A stretch of 64,000 nucleotides of DNA from Cyclobacteriaceae bacterium (GCA_022841475.1 JALHRJ010000005.1:1-64000), one strand, 5' to 3'. Positions 45,975 to 55,392 are shown, counted from the stretch's first letter. Notes: generated by a model from the sequence alone, not told the origin. Program-made: numbers and translations.

Positions 45975-46901
45975 ATGAAGCTGCGTTTGCAAATAGTCGG
46001 AATCTACCTCATAATCACTTTTGCCTTTATTAATTGTTCTCAATCACCCACGAACCAAAAGGAAAGACCGCGGACAGATATAAGTCAATCGTTTAAAGAT
46101 TATTGGTATGCGGGTAAAGCAGAAATCAGTTCGTATACATTGACTCAAAACAGGTATGGCGAAGACAGGGAAGGAAAAGCCGTATTGATTTTTGTAACGG
46201 AAGATTTCTCTATACACAAACAAGTAAAGCTGGATAATCCGGAGGTTGACAGGAAAGATAATGTGAGTGTGCTGAAATTGAACTTCACTAAAAATTTTGT
46301 AACGGGCATTTATCCCTATTCAATGATGCTATCGGCATTTACACCGATTGATCAAAGTCAGATTTCAAATACCTTAAAACTCACCTCGAGTGTGCAAGAA
46401 TGGTGTGGTCAGACTTACACGCAAGCCAATCTAAAAAATAATGGCTATTCCATTGTGGGTCACTCTTATTTTGAAAAAGAGGGCGATGAAACTCTTTATC
46501 TAAAAGCTGTTTGGCTGGAAGATGAACTCTGGAACCGCATTCGTCTTGATCCTGAAACTTTGCCCGTGGGCGAAATAGAAATTATTCCAGGTTTATTTTT
46601 TAGTCGATTGAGTCATACAGGACTGGATGTTGAAAAGGCAATTTGTTCCAAAGAAGAAACAGCGGGTGTGGTAACTTATTCGATTTCGTATTCGGAACAT
46701 CAGCGGAGTCTGGCCATTCAATTTGAAAAAGAATTTCCGCATCGCATTAAAGGCTGGGTAGAAAAGAACGTGCAAGGTGATAATACATTTACTACTTCGG
46801 CTACATTAGACAAACAACTTTATACAGACTATTGGACACAGAATAAAAATGAGTTTCAATATCTGCGTGACTCTCTCGGACTTTCCCGTAAAAACTACTA
46901 A
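45975..46901 (+). CDS. Lipoprotein of unknown function
   Basis: This 308-residue lipoprotein (lipobox FINC) has the pattern SFKDYWYAGKAEISSYTLTQ, then VTEDFSIHKQVKLDN, then the C-terminal YTDYWTQNKNEFQYLRDSLG. Proteins of this type are common in Bacteroidota. They are sometimes annotated as septum formation inhibitor-related, but that label is not supported by visible motifs. It is probably a surface or periplasmic protein. The next gene begins two bases after its stop, so they may be cotranscribed. Confidence 0.65.
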   Translation: MKLRLQIVGIYLIITFAFINCSQSPTNQKERPRTDISQSFKDYWYAGKAEISSYTLTQNRYGEDREGKAVLIFVTEDFSIHKQVKLDNPEVDRKDNVSVLKLNFTKNFVTGIYPYSMMLSAFTPIDQSQISNTLKLTSSVQEWCGQTYTQANLKNNGYSIVGHSYFEKEGDETLYLKAVWLEDELWNRIRLDPETLPVGEIEIIPGLFFSRLSHTGLDVEKAICSKEETAGVVTYSISYSEHQRSLAIQFEKEFPHRIKGWVEKNVQGDNTFTTSATLDKQLYTDYWTQNKNEFQYLRDSLGLSRKNY

Positions 46902-46902
46902 G

Positions 46903-48057
46903 ATGATTTCCAATCAACGATCAAAATTTTCATTGCCTGCGGGCAATGTTTACCTAAACTGTGCATACATGAGCCCGCTACTAAAGGCAGTAGAGAAAAA
47001 AGGCGTGGCAGGTATTTTAAAAAAGCGAAACCCGGCCGCTGTTTCACAAGAGAGTTTTTTTACGGATACTGAAAAAGTAAGAAGGGAATTTTCGAAGCTG
47101 ATTAATGGCGAAGCAAATCGTGTTGTATTAGTTCCATCGGTTTCTTATGGCATGGCCAATGTGGTTAGTAATATCAAAGTATCGGGATCTGACAATATTA
47201 TTGTTGCCGCAGAACAATTTCCGAGCAACTATTATCCCTGGTACCGACTTCACCAGGATACAGGTGTGCAACTGAAAGTAATTTCAGCTCCTTATACGCG
47301 CATCAATCGGGGCGCGCAATGGAATCAGCGAATACTTGAGGCGATCGATAAAAACACAAAGCTGGTAGCGCTTGGAAATGTTCATTGGGCAGATGGCACA
47401 CTTTTCAACCTGAAGGAAATAAGAAAACGAACCCACGATGTTGGAGCTTTACTGGTGATTGATGGCACACAATCCGTAGGTGCGTTACCCTTTGATGTAA
47501 AAGAGATTCAGCCCGATGCGTTAGTGTGTGGTGGTTACAAATGGCTGATGGGTCCATACTCATTAGGTCTCGCTTATTATGGCGAATACTTTGATCAGGG
47601 AAAACCCATAGAAGAAAACTGGATCAATCGCCTGCACAGCGAGAACTTTGCAGGCCTTGTAAATTATAAAAGTGAATATCAACCCGGAGCACTTCGGTAT
47701 GAAGTAGGCGAGCATAGTAACTTCATTCTGGTGCCTATGTTGCTGGAGGCGCTCAAACAAATCAATCAATGGAAGCCCAAAGCTATTCAGCAGTATTGCG
47801 CGTCCATTACTAAGAAGCCTATTCAATTATTGAGGGATGCCGGCTATTGGATTGAAGATGATCATCATCGGGGCCAGCATTTATTTGGTATTCGTTTGCC
47901 CGAAGGCAAGACGATCGAGAGAATTAAGGATCTCGTTAAGAAAAACGAAATTTCAGTTTCATTTCGTGGCGATGCCATTCGTGTGTCGCCCCATCTTTAC
48001 AATACCGAAGCAGACTTAATGAAGCTGGTAAAGGTGTTGGTTGCTGAGAGACCATGA
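46903..48057 (+). CDS. Aminotransferase class V (kynureninase/cysteine desulfurase-like)
   Basis: The start at 46903 (MISNQRSKFSLPAGN) gives 384 residues. A start at 46849 would lie inside the preceding gene. The fold-type I PLP motifs are present: NCAYMSPLLKAVEKKG, HWADGTLFNLKEIRKRTH, LLVIDGTQSVGALPFDV with the cofactor Asp, and CGGYKWLMGPYSLG with the Schiff-base Lys. It overlaps the EamA gene by four bases, so it was probably in an operon with that transporter. The substrate cannot be told from sequence alone. Confidence 0.88.
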   Translation: MISNQRSKFSLPAGNVYLNCAYMSPLLKAVEKKGVAGILKKRNPAAVSQESFFTDTEKVRREFSKLINGEANRVVLVPSVSYGMANVVSNIKVSGSDNIIVAAEQFPSNYYPWYRLHQDTGVQLKVISAPYTRINRGAQWNQRILEAIDKNTKLVALGNVHWADGTLFNLKEIRKRTHDVGALLVIDGTQSVGALPFDVKEIQPDALVCGGYKWLMGPYSLGLAYYGEYFDQGKPIEENWINRLHSENFAGLVNYKSEYQPGALRYEVGEHSNFILVPMLLEALKQINQWKPKAIQQYCASITKKPIQLLRDAGYWIEDDHHRGQHLFGIRLPEGKTIERIKDLVKKNEISVSFRGDAIRVSPHLYNTEADLMKLVKVLVAERP

Positions 48058-48872
48058 CAAAACAAAAGTCAGCTGACTATTTTGCTAGCGGGATTGTTAT
48101 TGCATTGATCGGTGCGATCTGCTTTTCTACCAAAGCCATTTTTGTAAAACTTGCTTATCGCGATACGGAAGTTGATGCCGTTTCATTGCTTGCCTTGCGC
48201 ATGATTTTTTCGCTACCCTTTTTTCTTATTACTGCGTTTGTGTCTTCCAGCAAACAAAGCAATGTGCGGTTTACACCACGACAATGGATTTATATTGCCA
48301 TCATTGGTTGCCTCGGCTATTACGTCAGCAGCTTGCTGGACTTTCTGGGTCTGCAGTATGTAACTGCCGGCATAGAGCGACTGATTTTGTTTACCTATCC
48401 TACCTTGGTCTTGCTTATGTCGGCTCTTATTTTTAAAGAAAGAATAAAGCCTATACAATGGGTAGCTTTGGCGATCACGTATGCAGGACTGGTCATTGCC
48501 TTTTTAGGCGAGGTTGATTTTCAGGTTGAACAAAATAAAAATTTTGTTTTAGGCTCAGTGATGATATTTATCTGTGCCTTTACGTATGCCAGTTACATCG
48601 TTGGCAGTGGTCGTTTGATTCCAATGGTGGGGGCTTCAAAATTTAACAGCTATGCCATGAGTTTTGCATGTGTAGGAGTACTGATTCATTTTTTTATTAG
48701 CTCCGAGGTTTCACTTTGGAGTTTTACACCTCCCGTATATTATTATGGTGTTTTGATGGCGATTCTTTCTACCGTGATTCCCTCTTACCTGGTGGTGCAG
48801 GGCATAAAAAGAATCGGCTCCGACAATGCGGCTATTGTAAGCAGTGTTGGTCCGGTGTCAACTATCCTGATG
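48054..48872 (+). pseudogene. EamA/DMT family transporter, 5' fragment disrupted by Mu-like element
   Basis: The frame encodes 273 residues of a ten-helix EamA (drug/metabolite transporter) protein, from FASGIVIALIGAICFSTKAIF to AAIVSSVGPVSTILM. The element then begins at 48873 and adds seven foreign codons before a stop at 48894-48896. The missing last helix is found at 60612-60716. The start overlaps the upstream aminotransferase stop (ATGA). Loss of the tenth helix probably inactivates the transporter. Two EamA repeats (about 10-145 and 160-273) are visible. Confidence 0.93.
48869..48872. other. Left target-site duplication (GATG)
   Basis: GATG directly precedes the element and is repeated at 60611-60614 after its right end. 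Removing the element and one copy restores ATC CTG ATG GCT TAT, an unbroken EamA reading frame. Confidence 0.75.
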
Positions 48873-48882
48873 TATGGGGGGT

Positions 48883-49000
48883 TTTCATATAATTAAAAGA
48901 AGAGGATAATATAAAAAGTGCGAAAAATGCACAAACGATTAAAAATTTAAGGTTTTTTGGCCCTTTGACTGTGAGTGGAAAGGACACGATAAAAATTGAA
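48883..49000. promoter_or_regulatory. Left-end candidate transposase binding sites (L1-L3)
   Basis: Three related AT-rich sites lie near the left end: TTTCATATAATTAAAA (48883-48898), ACGATTAAAAATTTA (48935-48949) and ACGATAAAAATTGAA (48986-49000). Mu-type transposases bind several such sites at each end. Function is inferred from similarity to the right-end sites. Confidence 0.5.
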
Positions 49001-49048
49001 ACTACTTCCGCATGCTTCAATTCAACTTCCGGTTTATGGCTTGGGTAA

Positions 49049-49654
49049 TTAATCAAGTATTCCTTTTTCATCAACCGATTTGATAAAAGCCTTAATTGAA
49101 TCTAAGACATGTTGCATCGGTTCCTTGTATTTCAAATAGTTCTGTAAATCATTGATGCTCTTGCGTTTGAACTCTTTATAATTGTCTAATTCGGGCAATT
49201 CCAGCGATCCAATTCCGGGCTCAATGTATTCTTTGAATACTTTCTCCAAATTAGCAATCAAGTTTGCCAACTCTGAAAACGAATATCTTAGATCGTAAAG
49301 CTCTGGGTATTCCCTTTTTAAATCTTCATATAGGATAATTGAAAACTTAAGTCTTTGATTTGCAGAGGATTTAATTAATTCCCTCATCTCAGTAATTGTC
49401 ATCTGATTTTCTGATGAGGGTACATTATGGGGTACATTTTTAGGGTACATTTTGCCAACTCCATTTAGAACCCACTCTTCCGATACTCCAAATGCCTTAT
49501 TTAAACGTTGTACAAACTTCTTGGTAATTGGCCTTCTACTATTCTCAATATCACTGAAATATGATGATTTAACACCCAATTCGGACGAGAATTCCTTTTG
49601 AGTTTTCTTAAGATAGACCCTAAGAGCTTTGACTCTTTCGCTTTGCTGCTTCAT
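49049..49654 (-). CDS. Phage repressor, Xre/CI-type helix-turn-helix protein
   Basis: This 201-residue protein has an N-terminal HTH (VKALRVYLKKTQKEFSSELG, then SYFSDIENSRRPITKKFV, then VQRLNKAFGVSEEWVLNG) typical of Xre-family lysogeny repressors. A C-terminal helical region of about 100 residues has no visible peptidase motif. It is transcribed away from the transposition operon. It probably binds the palindrome at 49708-49726 and keeps the element silent. Confidence 0.85.
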   Translation of the reverse strand: MKQQSERVKALRVYLKKTQKEFSSELGVKSSYFSDIENSRRPITKKFVQRLNKAFGVSEEWVLNGVGKMYPKNVPHNVPSSENQMTITEMRELIKSSANQRLKFSIILYEDLKREYPELYDLRYSFSELANLIANLEKVFKEYIEPGIGSLELPELDNYKEFKRKSINDLQNYLKYKEPMQHVLDSIKAFIKSVDEKGILD

Positions 49655-49707
49655 TCAAATAAAAAATTTACTTCTGAATACCCTTATTAAATAACTTTTC
49701 TGTTAAC

Positions 49708-49726
49708 TTTACTCACTAATAGTAAA
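49708..49726. promoter_or_regulatory. Operator-like palindrome in the divergent control region
   Basis: TTTACT and AGTAAA flank CACTAAT between the repressor and the Ner-like gene. A symmetrical site in this 86-base region is the natural place for the repressor or Ner-like protein to act. AACTTT repeats just upstream may contribute. Confidence 0.5.
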
Positions 49727-49740
49727 ACTAAAGCAATTCT

Positions 49741-49953
49741 ATGACAACGAAAAAGAAAATCAAAAAAAGCTTGCCTCATGGATACTTAACAAAAGTTGCC
49801 ATGGCTGCTGGCGTTTCAAAAAGTGCTGTGACACGATACTTAAACGGCTCAGTAAAATCAAGCCCACGGATTGAGAAAGCTGCAATTGAATGTGTGCTCG
49901 AATACAAAAATACTATCACCCCATTGCTGAACAAACTAAATAGAGTTCGCTAA
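49741..49953 (+). CDS. Ner-like early regulator (small HTH protein)
   Basis: This 70-residue basic protein has a LacI-like HTH (GYLTKVAMAAGVSKSAVTRYLNGSVKSS) followed by RIEKAAIECVLEYK. The position between the repressor and the transposase gene corresponds to Mu Ner, which down-regulates early transcription. The stop is followed directly by the GTG start of the transposase, so translation is coupled. Confidence 0.75.
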   Translation: MTTKKKIKKSLPHGYLTKVAMAAGVSKSAVTRYLNGSVKSSPRIEKAAIECVLEYKNTITPLLNKLNRVR

Positions 49954-51984
49954 GTGGAGCAGGTGGTTCTTTTGGATAGGGACATTTTTATCTCAAGGTC
50001 TTACCTAATTGAAAGGGGCTTGAGTATCAATACTCTTAAGAAATGGGTATCAAGGAATACTGTGACTAGCCTTTTGATTAAAGGAATCAAGTACATCAAA
50101 TACTCCACAATTCCAAGGCAGACACAAGACAAACTACCATCCGCTTCCGAATTAAAATCAATTATTCACGAGGCTAAATCTGATTCTAAACAAAGTTATT
50201 ATAATCAAATTTTGACGAATGCTTTCGAGAAGGGATTTATCACTTTTCGAAGTGAGTATGAAAAAGATAAACGATTAACACTTGACAAGATTACTGAATG
50301 TGCCAGGTTAAGAGCGGTTTGGGAAAAAATACTGGAGCATAACAATGGTGCAAGGGGAGCAACGGAACTTTTGTTCAAAGCTTTCGATTCGATTTATAAA
50401 GGAAAGTATGCAACCTATGGAGCTTTTTGCACTGTAAAGACTAAAGCCCGGAAGGATATTAATAGCGTTGTGATTGATACGCGATGGTTTAGAGAACAAC
50501 ACTCTTCAATTGATCAACAAGTTTTTTATTGGGCAGCGGGTTTAGTTTCTAATCCGCTTAATGATACTTCAAGGACTATTTGGAGAAAGCTAAATGACGC
50601 TTGCAACAAGGCGAATATAGAAACCCCATCATACTCATGGGTTAAAAAATTTGTGCGAGAGAAGGAAAGAAATCCTCAAATATTTGCTTCTCGGTATGGA
50701 AGAGAGAAAGCTTTTAACAAGTTGGAGCCATTTGCGACAATCATTCATGCAAAAAATCCCGGCTCGCAATGGCAAATTGATGGATGGGATTTACCATTCT
50801 ACTACAAAGGTTTCTATAAGGGCAAGCCAACTTCATATTTAAAGCTGATACTTGTTGCCGTGATGGATTATCACAGTAAAAAATTTGTCGGTTACTGCAT
50901 AGGGGAAAGCGAAAACACCGACACGATTTTGAAAGCGATTGAAAACGCTGTTCGTAATACCGGATTTCTTCCTTTTGAAATTCTTTCAGATAATCACTCA
51001 TTCAACAAAACGATGGAAGCAAATCACTTTAAAGAAGTGATTGAAACCATTGGAGTGACATGGAGAGTAACAAGCAATCCAAGAGAGAAAGTTATTGAAC
51101 GGTACTTCCGATACTTAGGAGAACATCACAGTAAGAATTACCCTGGATACTTAGGCCAGGGACTTAAGACAAGAGAGAAAAACGGACGACCGACTCAAGA
51201 GTATCATGATCATTTCACGAAATCAGATACATGGAAAGAGAGAAGGGAGGTTGAGTTAATTGGACATTCTATTATTACTGAATTCAACAACGCACCTCTA
51301 AAACATTTGGGATCAAAGACTCCAAATGAAGTTCATGAGAATACTGAAAAGCCATACACTTTCCCGATTAATGAATTTTTGAGACTTAAAATATTTTCAC
51401 GCAAATCAATCCAAACAATTAAGAGAGGACAAATTCAAAAACTTCCTGGATGTCCTTATGAGTATCAACTAACTGCCGAACAATTCACAAAGCTTAATGG
51501 TAAAAAAGTAATTGTGAGATATGAGTCTTCTGACATGATTTATTTGTTCGATGAAAAAACAGACGAACCCATTACAACAGTTTATAGGAAGTCGGGAATT
51601 CATGGAGCTCTTGCAGATCAAACCCAAGAGGACATTGATAAACTTAATAAGAATAAAGGTCGATTAAACGGCATTAAATCAAAAGCAAAAAAAGAGGTTG
51701 AAGGATTGAGGGACAAGACTCTAATGATGCACCCGAACGCTTTTGAAACCCTAAATAGGATAATGACTCCAAAGCATGTTCTCCAGGAGGTTAAAGCAAA
51801 CTATGAACTGAAAGAACGTGTAACAAAAGACGGTACGAATTTGGAAATGGCGGAAGTGCGTTCAGTTGAGCCAATGATAATAAGTTCATTGAAGCCGCAA
51901 GAATCAAAAGATAAAAATCCTTACTCAGTGCGCGGAAAACATCAAGTAAAGAAAATAGATTTTACCGATAACGATGAACTATAA
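49954..51984 (+). CDS. MuA-like DDE transposase
   Basis: This 676-residue protein has a GTG start directly after the upstream stop. The N-terminal region has HTH-like segments (LIERGLSINTLKKWVSRN) for end binding. The catalytic RNase H-like domain shows Asp276 (QWQIDGWD), Asp346 (EILSDNH) and Glu382 (KVIERYF). This gives the D-D-35-E spacing seen in MuA (about 663 residues). A Mu-type C-terminal beta-barrel and tail follow. All catalytic residues are present, so strand transfer should be possible. It works with MuB for target choice. Confidence 0.93.
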   Translation: MEQVVLLDRDIFISRSYLIERGLSINTLKKWVSRNTVTSLLIKGIKYIKYSTIPRQTQDKLPSASELKSIIHEAKSDSKQSYYNQILTNAFEKGFITFRSEYEKDKRLTLDKITECARLRAVWEKILEHNNGARGATELLFKAFDSIYKGKYATYGAFCTVKTKARKDINSVVIDTRWFREQHSSIDQQVFYWAAGLVSNPLNDTSRTIWRKLNDACNKANIETPSYSWVKKFVREKERNPQIFASRYGREKAFNKLEPFATIIHAKNPGSQWQIDGWDLPFYYKGFYKGKPTSYLKLILVAVMDYHSKKFVGYCIGESENTDTILKAIENAVRNTGFLPFEILSDNHSFNKTMEANHFKEVIETIGVTWRVTSNPREKVIERYFRYLGEHHSKNYPGYLGQGLKTREKNGRPTQEYHDHFTKSDTWKERREVELIGHSIITEFNNAPLKHLGSKTPNEVHENTEKPYTFPINEFLRLKIFSRKSIQTIKRGQIQKLPGCPYEYQLTAEQFTKLNGKKVIVRYESSDMIYLFDEKTDEPITTVYRKSGIHGALADQTQEDIDKLNKNKGRLNGIKSKAKKEVEGLRDKTLMMHPNAFETLNRIMTPKHVLQEVKANYELKERVTKDGTNLEMAEVRSVEPMIISSLKPQESKDKNPYSVRGKHQVKKIDFTDNDEL

Positions 51985-52056
51985 AAAATGCCTCATAACT
52001 CTGGCGGAAAGAGTTAGAGGCACGAATGATTAATCACAAAACCTAAATTAACCATC

Positions 52057-52899
52057 ATGACAAAATTAACACAACAATCCGGATTAGACAAAGAATTAAT
52101 CCGAAATGCAATACAAGACTATTGCAAGACGCGAAATTTTAGCCAGAGCGAATTAGCAACTCAGGCAGGAGTGAGCGGAGCAACGATCAATAAAATGATC
52201 AAAGGAAATTGGGAAGACATACGAGATGGACTTTGGCGAAAAGTTTTTATTGTTGTAACTGATGGAGTTGTACTTATTGAGACGAGTGATCATGCAGCAG
52301 TAAAGAAGCTTTGCAGGCGGACGCGTTCTCAAAAGTTAATGACGGGATTGATTGGAGATACTGGAATGGGTAAGACAACCAGTTTGAAAATACTAAGCCG
52401 AAACCCGAACACCTATTTTGTTTCTTTTGATAAAACGATGAGAGCAAAGCAATTTTTTGGGGCAGTACTGCGAGAGATGGGAATTGCATTTGAAGGCAGT
52501 GTAAACGATATGGTTAACACCATAGCCAATGAACTCAACACTCAGGCCGCTCCACTTTTGATAATTGATGAATCGGGAAAGCTTACTCATAACATGATAC
52601 TTTATTTGCATGTGTTGAGAGACAAGACGGATAAGAATACCGGAATTGTACTGGCCGGAATGCCATACTTCAAAAACAACCTTATCAAATTTAGCAATAA
52701 ACAAAAGGAGGGCTACGCTGAATTTTTCAGAAGGGTTAACCTGTGGCACGAGATGGAAGGACTTACCCCACAAGAGGCACAATTTATTTGTGATGAAAAT
52801 GGAATTAAGGATCAACAGATTGTAAAGGAGTTGAGAAAAAAAAGACGGTTTGGCGACTTAGTGAATGAGATTTTACTACACAAGGAAGCTCAACTTTAA
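52057..52899 (+). CDS. MuB-like AAA+ target-selection ATPase
   Basis: This 280-residue protein begins with an HTH (FSQSELATQAGVSGATINKMIKGNW) and continues with an AAA+ domain. It has the Walker A GDTGMGKTT (101-108), Walker B PLLIIDESGK (Asp171, Glu172) and a later arginine-rich RKKRRFGDLVNEIL end. This is the Mu B arrangement, in which the ATPase coats target DNA, stimulates the transposase and gives immunity. It is 72 bases after the transposase gene and belongs to the same early operon. Confidence 0.93.
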   Translation: MTKLTQQSGLDKELIRNAIQDYCKTRNFSQSELATQAGVSGATINKMIKGNWEDIRDGLWRKVFIVVTDGVVLIETSDHAAVKKLCRRTRSQKLMTGLIGDTGMGKTTSLKILSRNPNTYFVSFDKTMRAKQFFGAVLREMGIAFEGSVNDMVNTIANELNTQAAPLLIIDESGKLTHNMILYLHVLRDKTDKNTGIVLAGMPYFKNNLIKFSNKQKEGYAEFFRRVNLWHEMEGLTPQEAQFICDENGIKDQQIVKELRKKRRFGDLVNEILLHKEAQL

Positions 52900-52935
52900 A
52901 CCTTACTTCTTCAACCCTTAAATAAATCCCACACT

Positions 52936-53478
52936 ATGAAAATCAAAAAATTCGAAGCACAAGATCACCAATACGGACATAAGCCACTTATCGTTAATGA
53001 TAAATTATCTGTGGAGAACCATGAATACATTTTTGAGACGCTAACAAAAGTTTCTCCTTCCATCGCCTGGGAATTGATACTTGAATTCATTGATGATTAT
53101 TCATTTATAAAGAAAGAGTCACAAAAGGTAGTAGGGTATTCGCCCAAAATATTTCCTTTCGATATAGGAAACGCTCTTAATGCTCTGAAGTCGATAGCTG
53201 AAGCACTGAAAGAAATAACTGTGACACAAGATGCAGATGGTTTTGTATTCGGTAACTATAAGCCTTTTTTACAGATTGTTTCTGATAATGGATTTTGCAC
53301 CAACAGAAGTGATGAATTATACATGATCATCTTAGACTATACCACCTTCAAATTAAGGGAGCTAAGTATTGATCCAAACGAAAAAAGAGCAAAGACGGCT
53401 TTCGAGGTAGTAATATTCATGGAAGCCTTTGCAGATGGGGTTAAAGAGATTAGGCACGTTCCAATTTTCAACAGTTAA
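52936..53478 (+). CDS. Early phage protein of unknown function
   Basis: This 180-residue soluble protein (KKFEAQDHQYGHKPLIVN, then DDYSFIKKESQKVVGYSPKI, then MEAFADGVKEIRHVPIF) shows no motif I can name. It lies between MuB and the GemA-like gene, where Mu has accessory genes such as host-nuclease inhibitor. It does not resemble Gam by eye. Confidence 0.6.
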   Translation: MKIKKFEAQDHQYGHKPLIVNDKLSVENHEYIFETLTKVSPSIAWELILEFIDDYSFIKKESQKVVGYSPKIFPFDIGNALNALKSIAEALKEITVTQDADGFVFGNYKPFLQIVSDNGFCTNRSDELYMIILDYTTFKLRELSIDPNEKRAKTAFEVVIFMEAFADGVKEIRHVPIFNS

Positions 53479-53522
53479 ATATAGGAGACAAAGACAGCAA
53501 GCCACTAATAAACTAAATCAAT

Positions 53523-53990
53523 ATGGAAAAGCTAATTACATCGAAACAGATTGGAAAGCTTCACGCTCTTTTGTATCAAACGGGCCTGATGGACAGTAAA
53601 CGTGAATTAATCTTGCAGGTAACTAATCACAGAACGGACAGCAGCAAGGAACTATTACCTTGTGAAATAACAAGGCTTATAAACCATCTCGAAGAAAATT
53701 CTGGACTTGATGGGTTAAGGAGAAAGGTATTCGCACTTGCTTACTCTGCTGGGATTATCTATGGCGACACACCTGAGGATAAAAAAATGAATGCAATCAA
53801 GCTTAATAAGTTCATCGCTGAAAGGGGAGCCATAAAAAAGGAGATCAGTAAAATGACAAAGCCTGAGTTATTGAAAACAGTTGGTCAATTTGCTGTGATG
53901 GTTAAACACAACGTAGAAAGCCAAGACAAGAAAAATGCAATGAGAGAAGTTAACTCACTATTAAATGAACTAAACCTAAATGTAAAATGA
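53523..53990 (+). CDS. GemA-like / DUF1018-type early phage protein
   Basis: This 155-residue protein starts with a pattern found in Mu-like early proteins: LITSKQIGKLHALLYQTGLM, then LPCEITRLINHLEE, then ALAYSAGIIYGDTPED. Bacteroidota relatives often sit between MuB and the Mor-type gene, as here. In Mu, GemA modulates host gene expression. Assignment is by position and N-terminal pattern only. Its stop overlaps the next start by four bases (ATGA). Confidence 0.55.
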   Translation: MEKLITSKQIGKLHALLYQTGLMDSKRELILQVTNHRTDSSKELLPCEITRLINHLEENSGLDGLRRKVFALAYSAGIIYGDTPEDKKMNAIKLNKFIAERGAIKKEISKMTKPELLKTVGQFAVMVKHNVESQDKKNAMREVNSLLNELNLNVK

Positions 53991-54247
53991 AAAATGCAAC
54001 GGTACTTGTAAATGAGAATGTGAGCATTGAGAATGCCCACGGATTAATGAAACTTATTTTCGAACGGTATCAACCGGAAGAAATTAGAGAGTTATTGAAT
54101 GAGATCATCTATCAATACAACTGGCTTTTGATGGAGCACCTGAGAGACCAGGGAGCCGCAAAAGGATTGATTGATGAAGTGAATTCACACACACATCTTT
54201 TGAAGGAGCTCTCTGATGCGTTGAAAGGATGTAAAGTATTATCATAG
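53987..54247 (+). CDS. Small early phage protein, unknown function
   Basis: This 86-residue, mostly helical protein (ENVSIENAHGLMKLIFERYQ, then IRELLNEIIYQYNWLLMEHL, then HLLKELSDALKGCKV) is translationally coupled to the upstream gene by the ATGA overlap. No family is recognised. Confidence 0.6.
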   Translation: MKNATVLVNENVSIENAHGLMKLIFERYQPEEIRELLNEIIYQYNWLLMEHLRDQGAAKGLIDEVNSHTHLLKELSDALKGCKVLS

Positions 54248-54335
54248 ACAACAAAACTTAAGACATCATTACCCGAAAAAGTGCAGTCGTGAATTTGCGA
54301 TTTTAGTTTTAACAAATCATCAAACTACTTTTACA

Positions 54336-54533
54336 ATGCCAAGAGACAAAGAGAGAATTCAAAAGCGGAATAAGGATTTGGTGGAACGACATAAGCAGCT
54401 TTACGACATTGATCGGAAAAGGCATGATGATGTGATCAACCAACTTGCAGATGAATTTTACCTTGACCCTGACACGGTTGGGAGAATCATATCCGGATCA
54501 TTTCGGGGGGATAAGCAAGGAAAGGGGGCGTAA
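54336..54533 (+). CDS. Small helix-turn-helix protein (Mor-like position)
   Basis: This 65-residue basic protein carries RKRHDDVINQLADEFYLDPD followed by TVGRIISGSF, a helix-turn-helix pattern. It is the last gene before the early terminator, where Mu places the middle-transcription activator Mor. A paralogue with the same LxDEFxxxPxTxxxIL core occurs at 58668. Its exact role is unknown. The stop codon lies inside the terminator loop. Confidence 0.6.
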   Translation: MPRDKERIQKRNKDLVERHKQLYDIDRKRHDDVINQLADEFYLDPDTVGRIISGSFRGDKQGKGA

Positions 54534-54548
54534 AGGCCCCCTTTTTTA
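54521..54548 (+). terminator. Rho-independent terminator ending the early operon
   Basis: AAAGGGGG (54521-54528) pairs with CCCCCTTT (54537-54544) over an 8-base loop and is followed by further T residues. The preceding gene ends within the loop. It separates early genes from the opposite-strand and late genes. Confidence 0.9.
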
Positions 54549-54699
54549 TTTAACTGATGAGTTTGACAAAAAACCCACTTAGAACCCGCTTAAAATCGCT
54601 TAAAATGAAAGAAGTGCCTAATTGTTATATGACGAGTCGCAAAATGTTTGTTTCTAATAGGGCGTGAAAAGGCTGTGATTTCTGCAAAATCATTTCCGG

Positions 54700-55239
54700 C
54701 TAATTCTTATCCCTTAAAGTGAACAGTAATGAGTCAACAGATTTTCTCATTTGTGAAGAGTTTTGTTCCATCGTTTTTAAAAGATTCTGATGGTCATTTG
54801 TCACCTTATAAAGTGAGTCTCTTTCTCTCTGTATTGTTTCTATTTTATGCCGCTGTTCATCTTGCCTATACCCTTGGTAAATCTGCATGCCAACAAGAAA
54901 TAATCCAACAATTGTCAAGATAATGGGAATCCAGACCTTATTACGTTCAGTTTGTTCCTTCGCTTTGATATTTGCGACATTCTGCTTTTTGTATGCTATC
55001 CATCCACCTGCATTTAGTACATCCCCGCCAAAGACATTGAGTTCGACTAACTCATATGAATATTCTTCAAGTAATTTTTTGATAAGACCATGTGTTATCA
55101 TTCTGTTCATTAGCATGGTCATCCGGGTATTCGCCTCACTATTCTTAACCTCTACATGTTTTGTGTATATCGAAGAAAATGGCAGTGGCCCGCTCCTTAA
55201 GGCATTCAAAACTTTATCAATTAATTCGTCTTCACTCAT
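54700..55239 (-). CDS. Winged-helix, single-TM, coiled-coil protein (possible cargo)
   Basis: This 179-residue protein is encoded against the direction of its neighbours. Residues 1-80 look like a winged helix (IDKVLNALRSGPLPFSSIYT, then MNRMITHGLIKKLLEEYSYE, then LNAGGWIAYK). They are followed by a single membrane helix (VWIPIILTIVGLFLVGMQIY) and a coiled coil (RQDEQRHKIETIQRERDSLY) to the end. Its opposite strand and place after a terminator resemble a moron gene, for example a superinfection-exclusion or host-fitness factor. The function is not known. Overlapping plus-strand frames look like shadows. Confidence 0.65.
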   Translation of the reverse strand: MSEDELIDKVLNALRSGPLPFSSIYTKHVEVKNSEANTRMTMLMNRMITHGLIKKLLEEYSYELVELNVFGGDVLNAGGWIAYKKQNVANIKAKEQTERNKVWIPIILTIVGLFLVGMQIYQGYRQDEQRHKIETIQRERDSLYKVTNDHQNLLKTMEQNSSQMRKSVDSLLFTLRDKN

Positions 55240-55392
55240 TACTCAAATATTTAATTCACTAAAGGAACAGTACTCCAATATACCAAAATATTGGTTTCAA
55301 TCAGGCGCAGATACTCCCTATAAAAGGGCAATACCCCCCAACTTATTAGCTCAATGTACGCACTTTCAATACAGTTTTAAACCAACTTTAAT

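Noticed and set aside
45975..46901. Septum formation inhibitor label for this lipoprotein
   Set aside because: The sequence is a lipoprotein without the Maf nucleotide-pyrophosphatase motifs, so the name is not supported.
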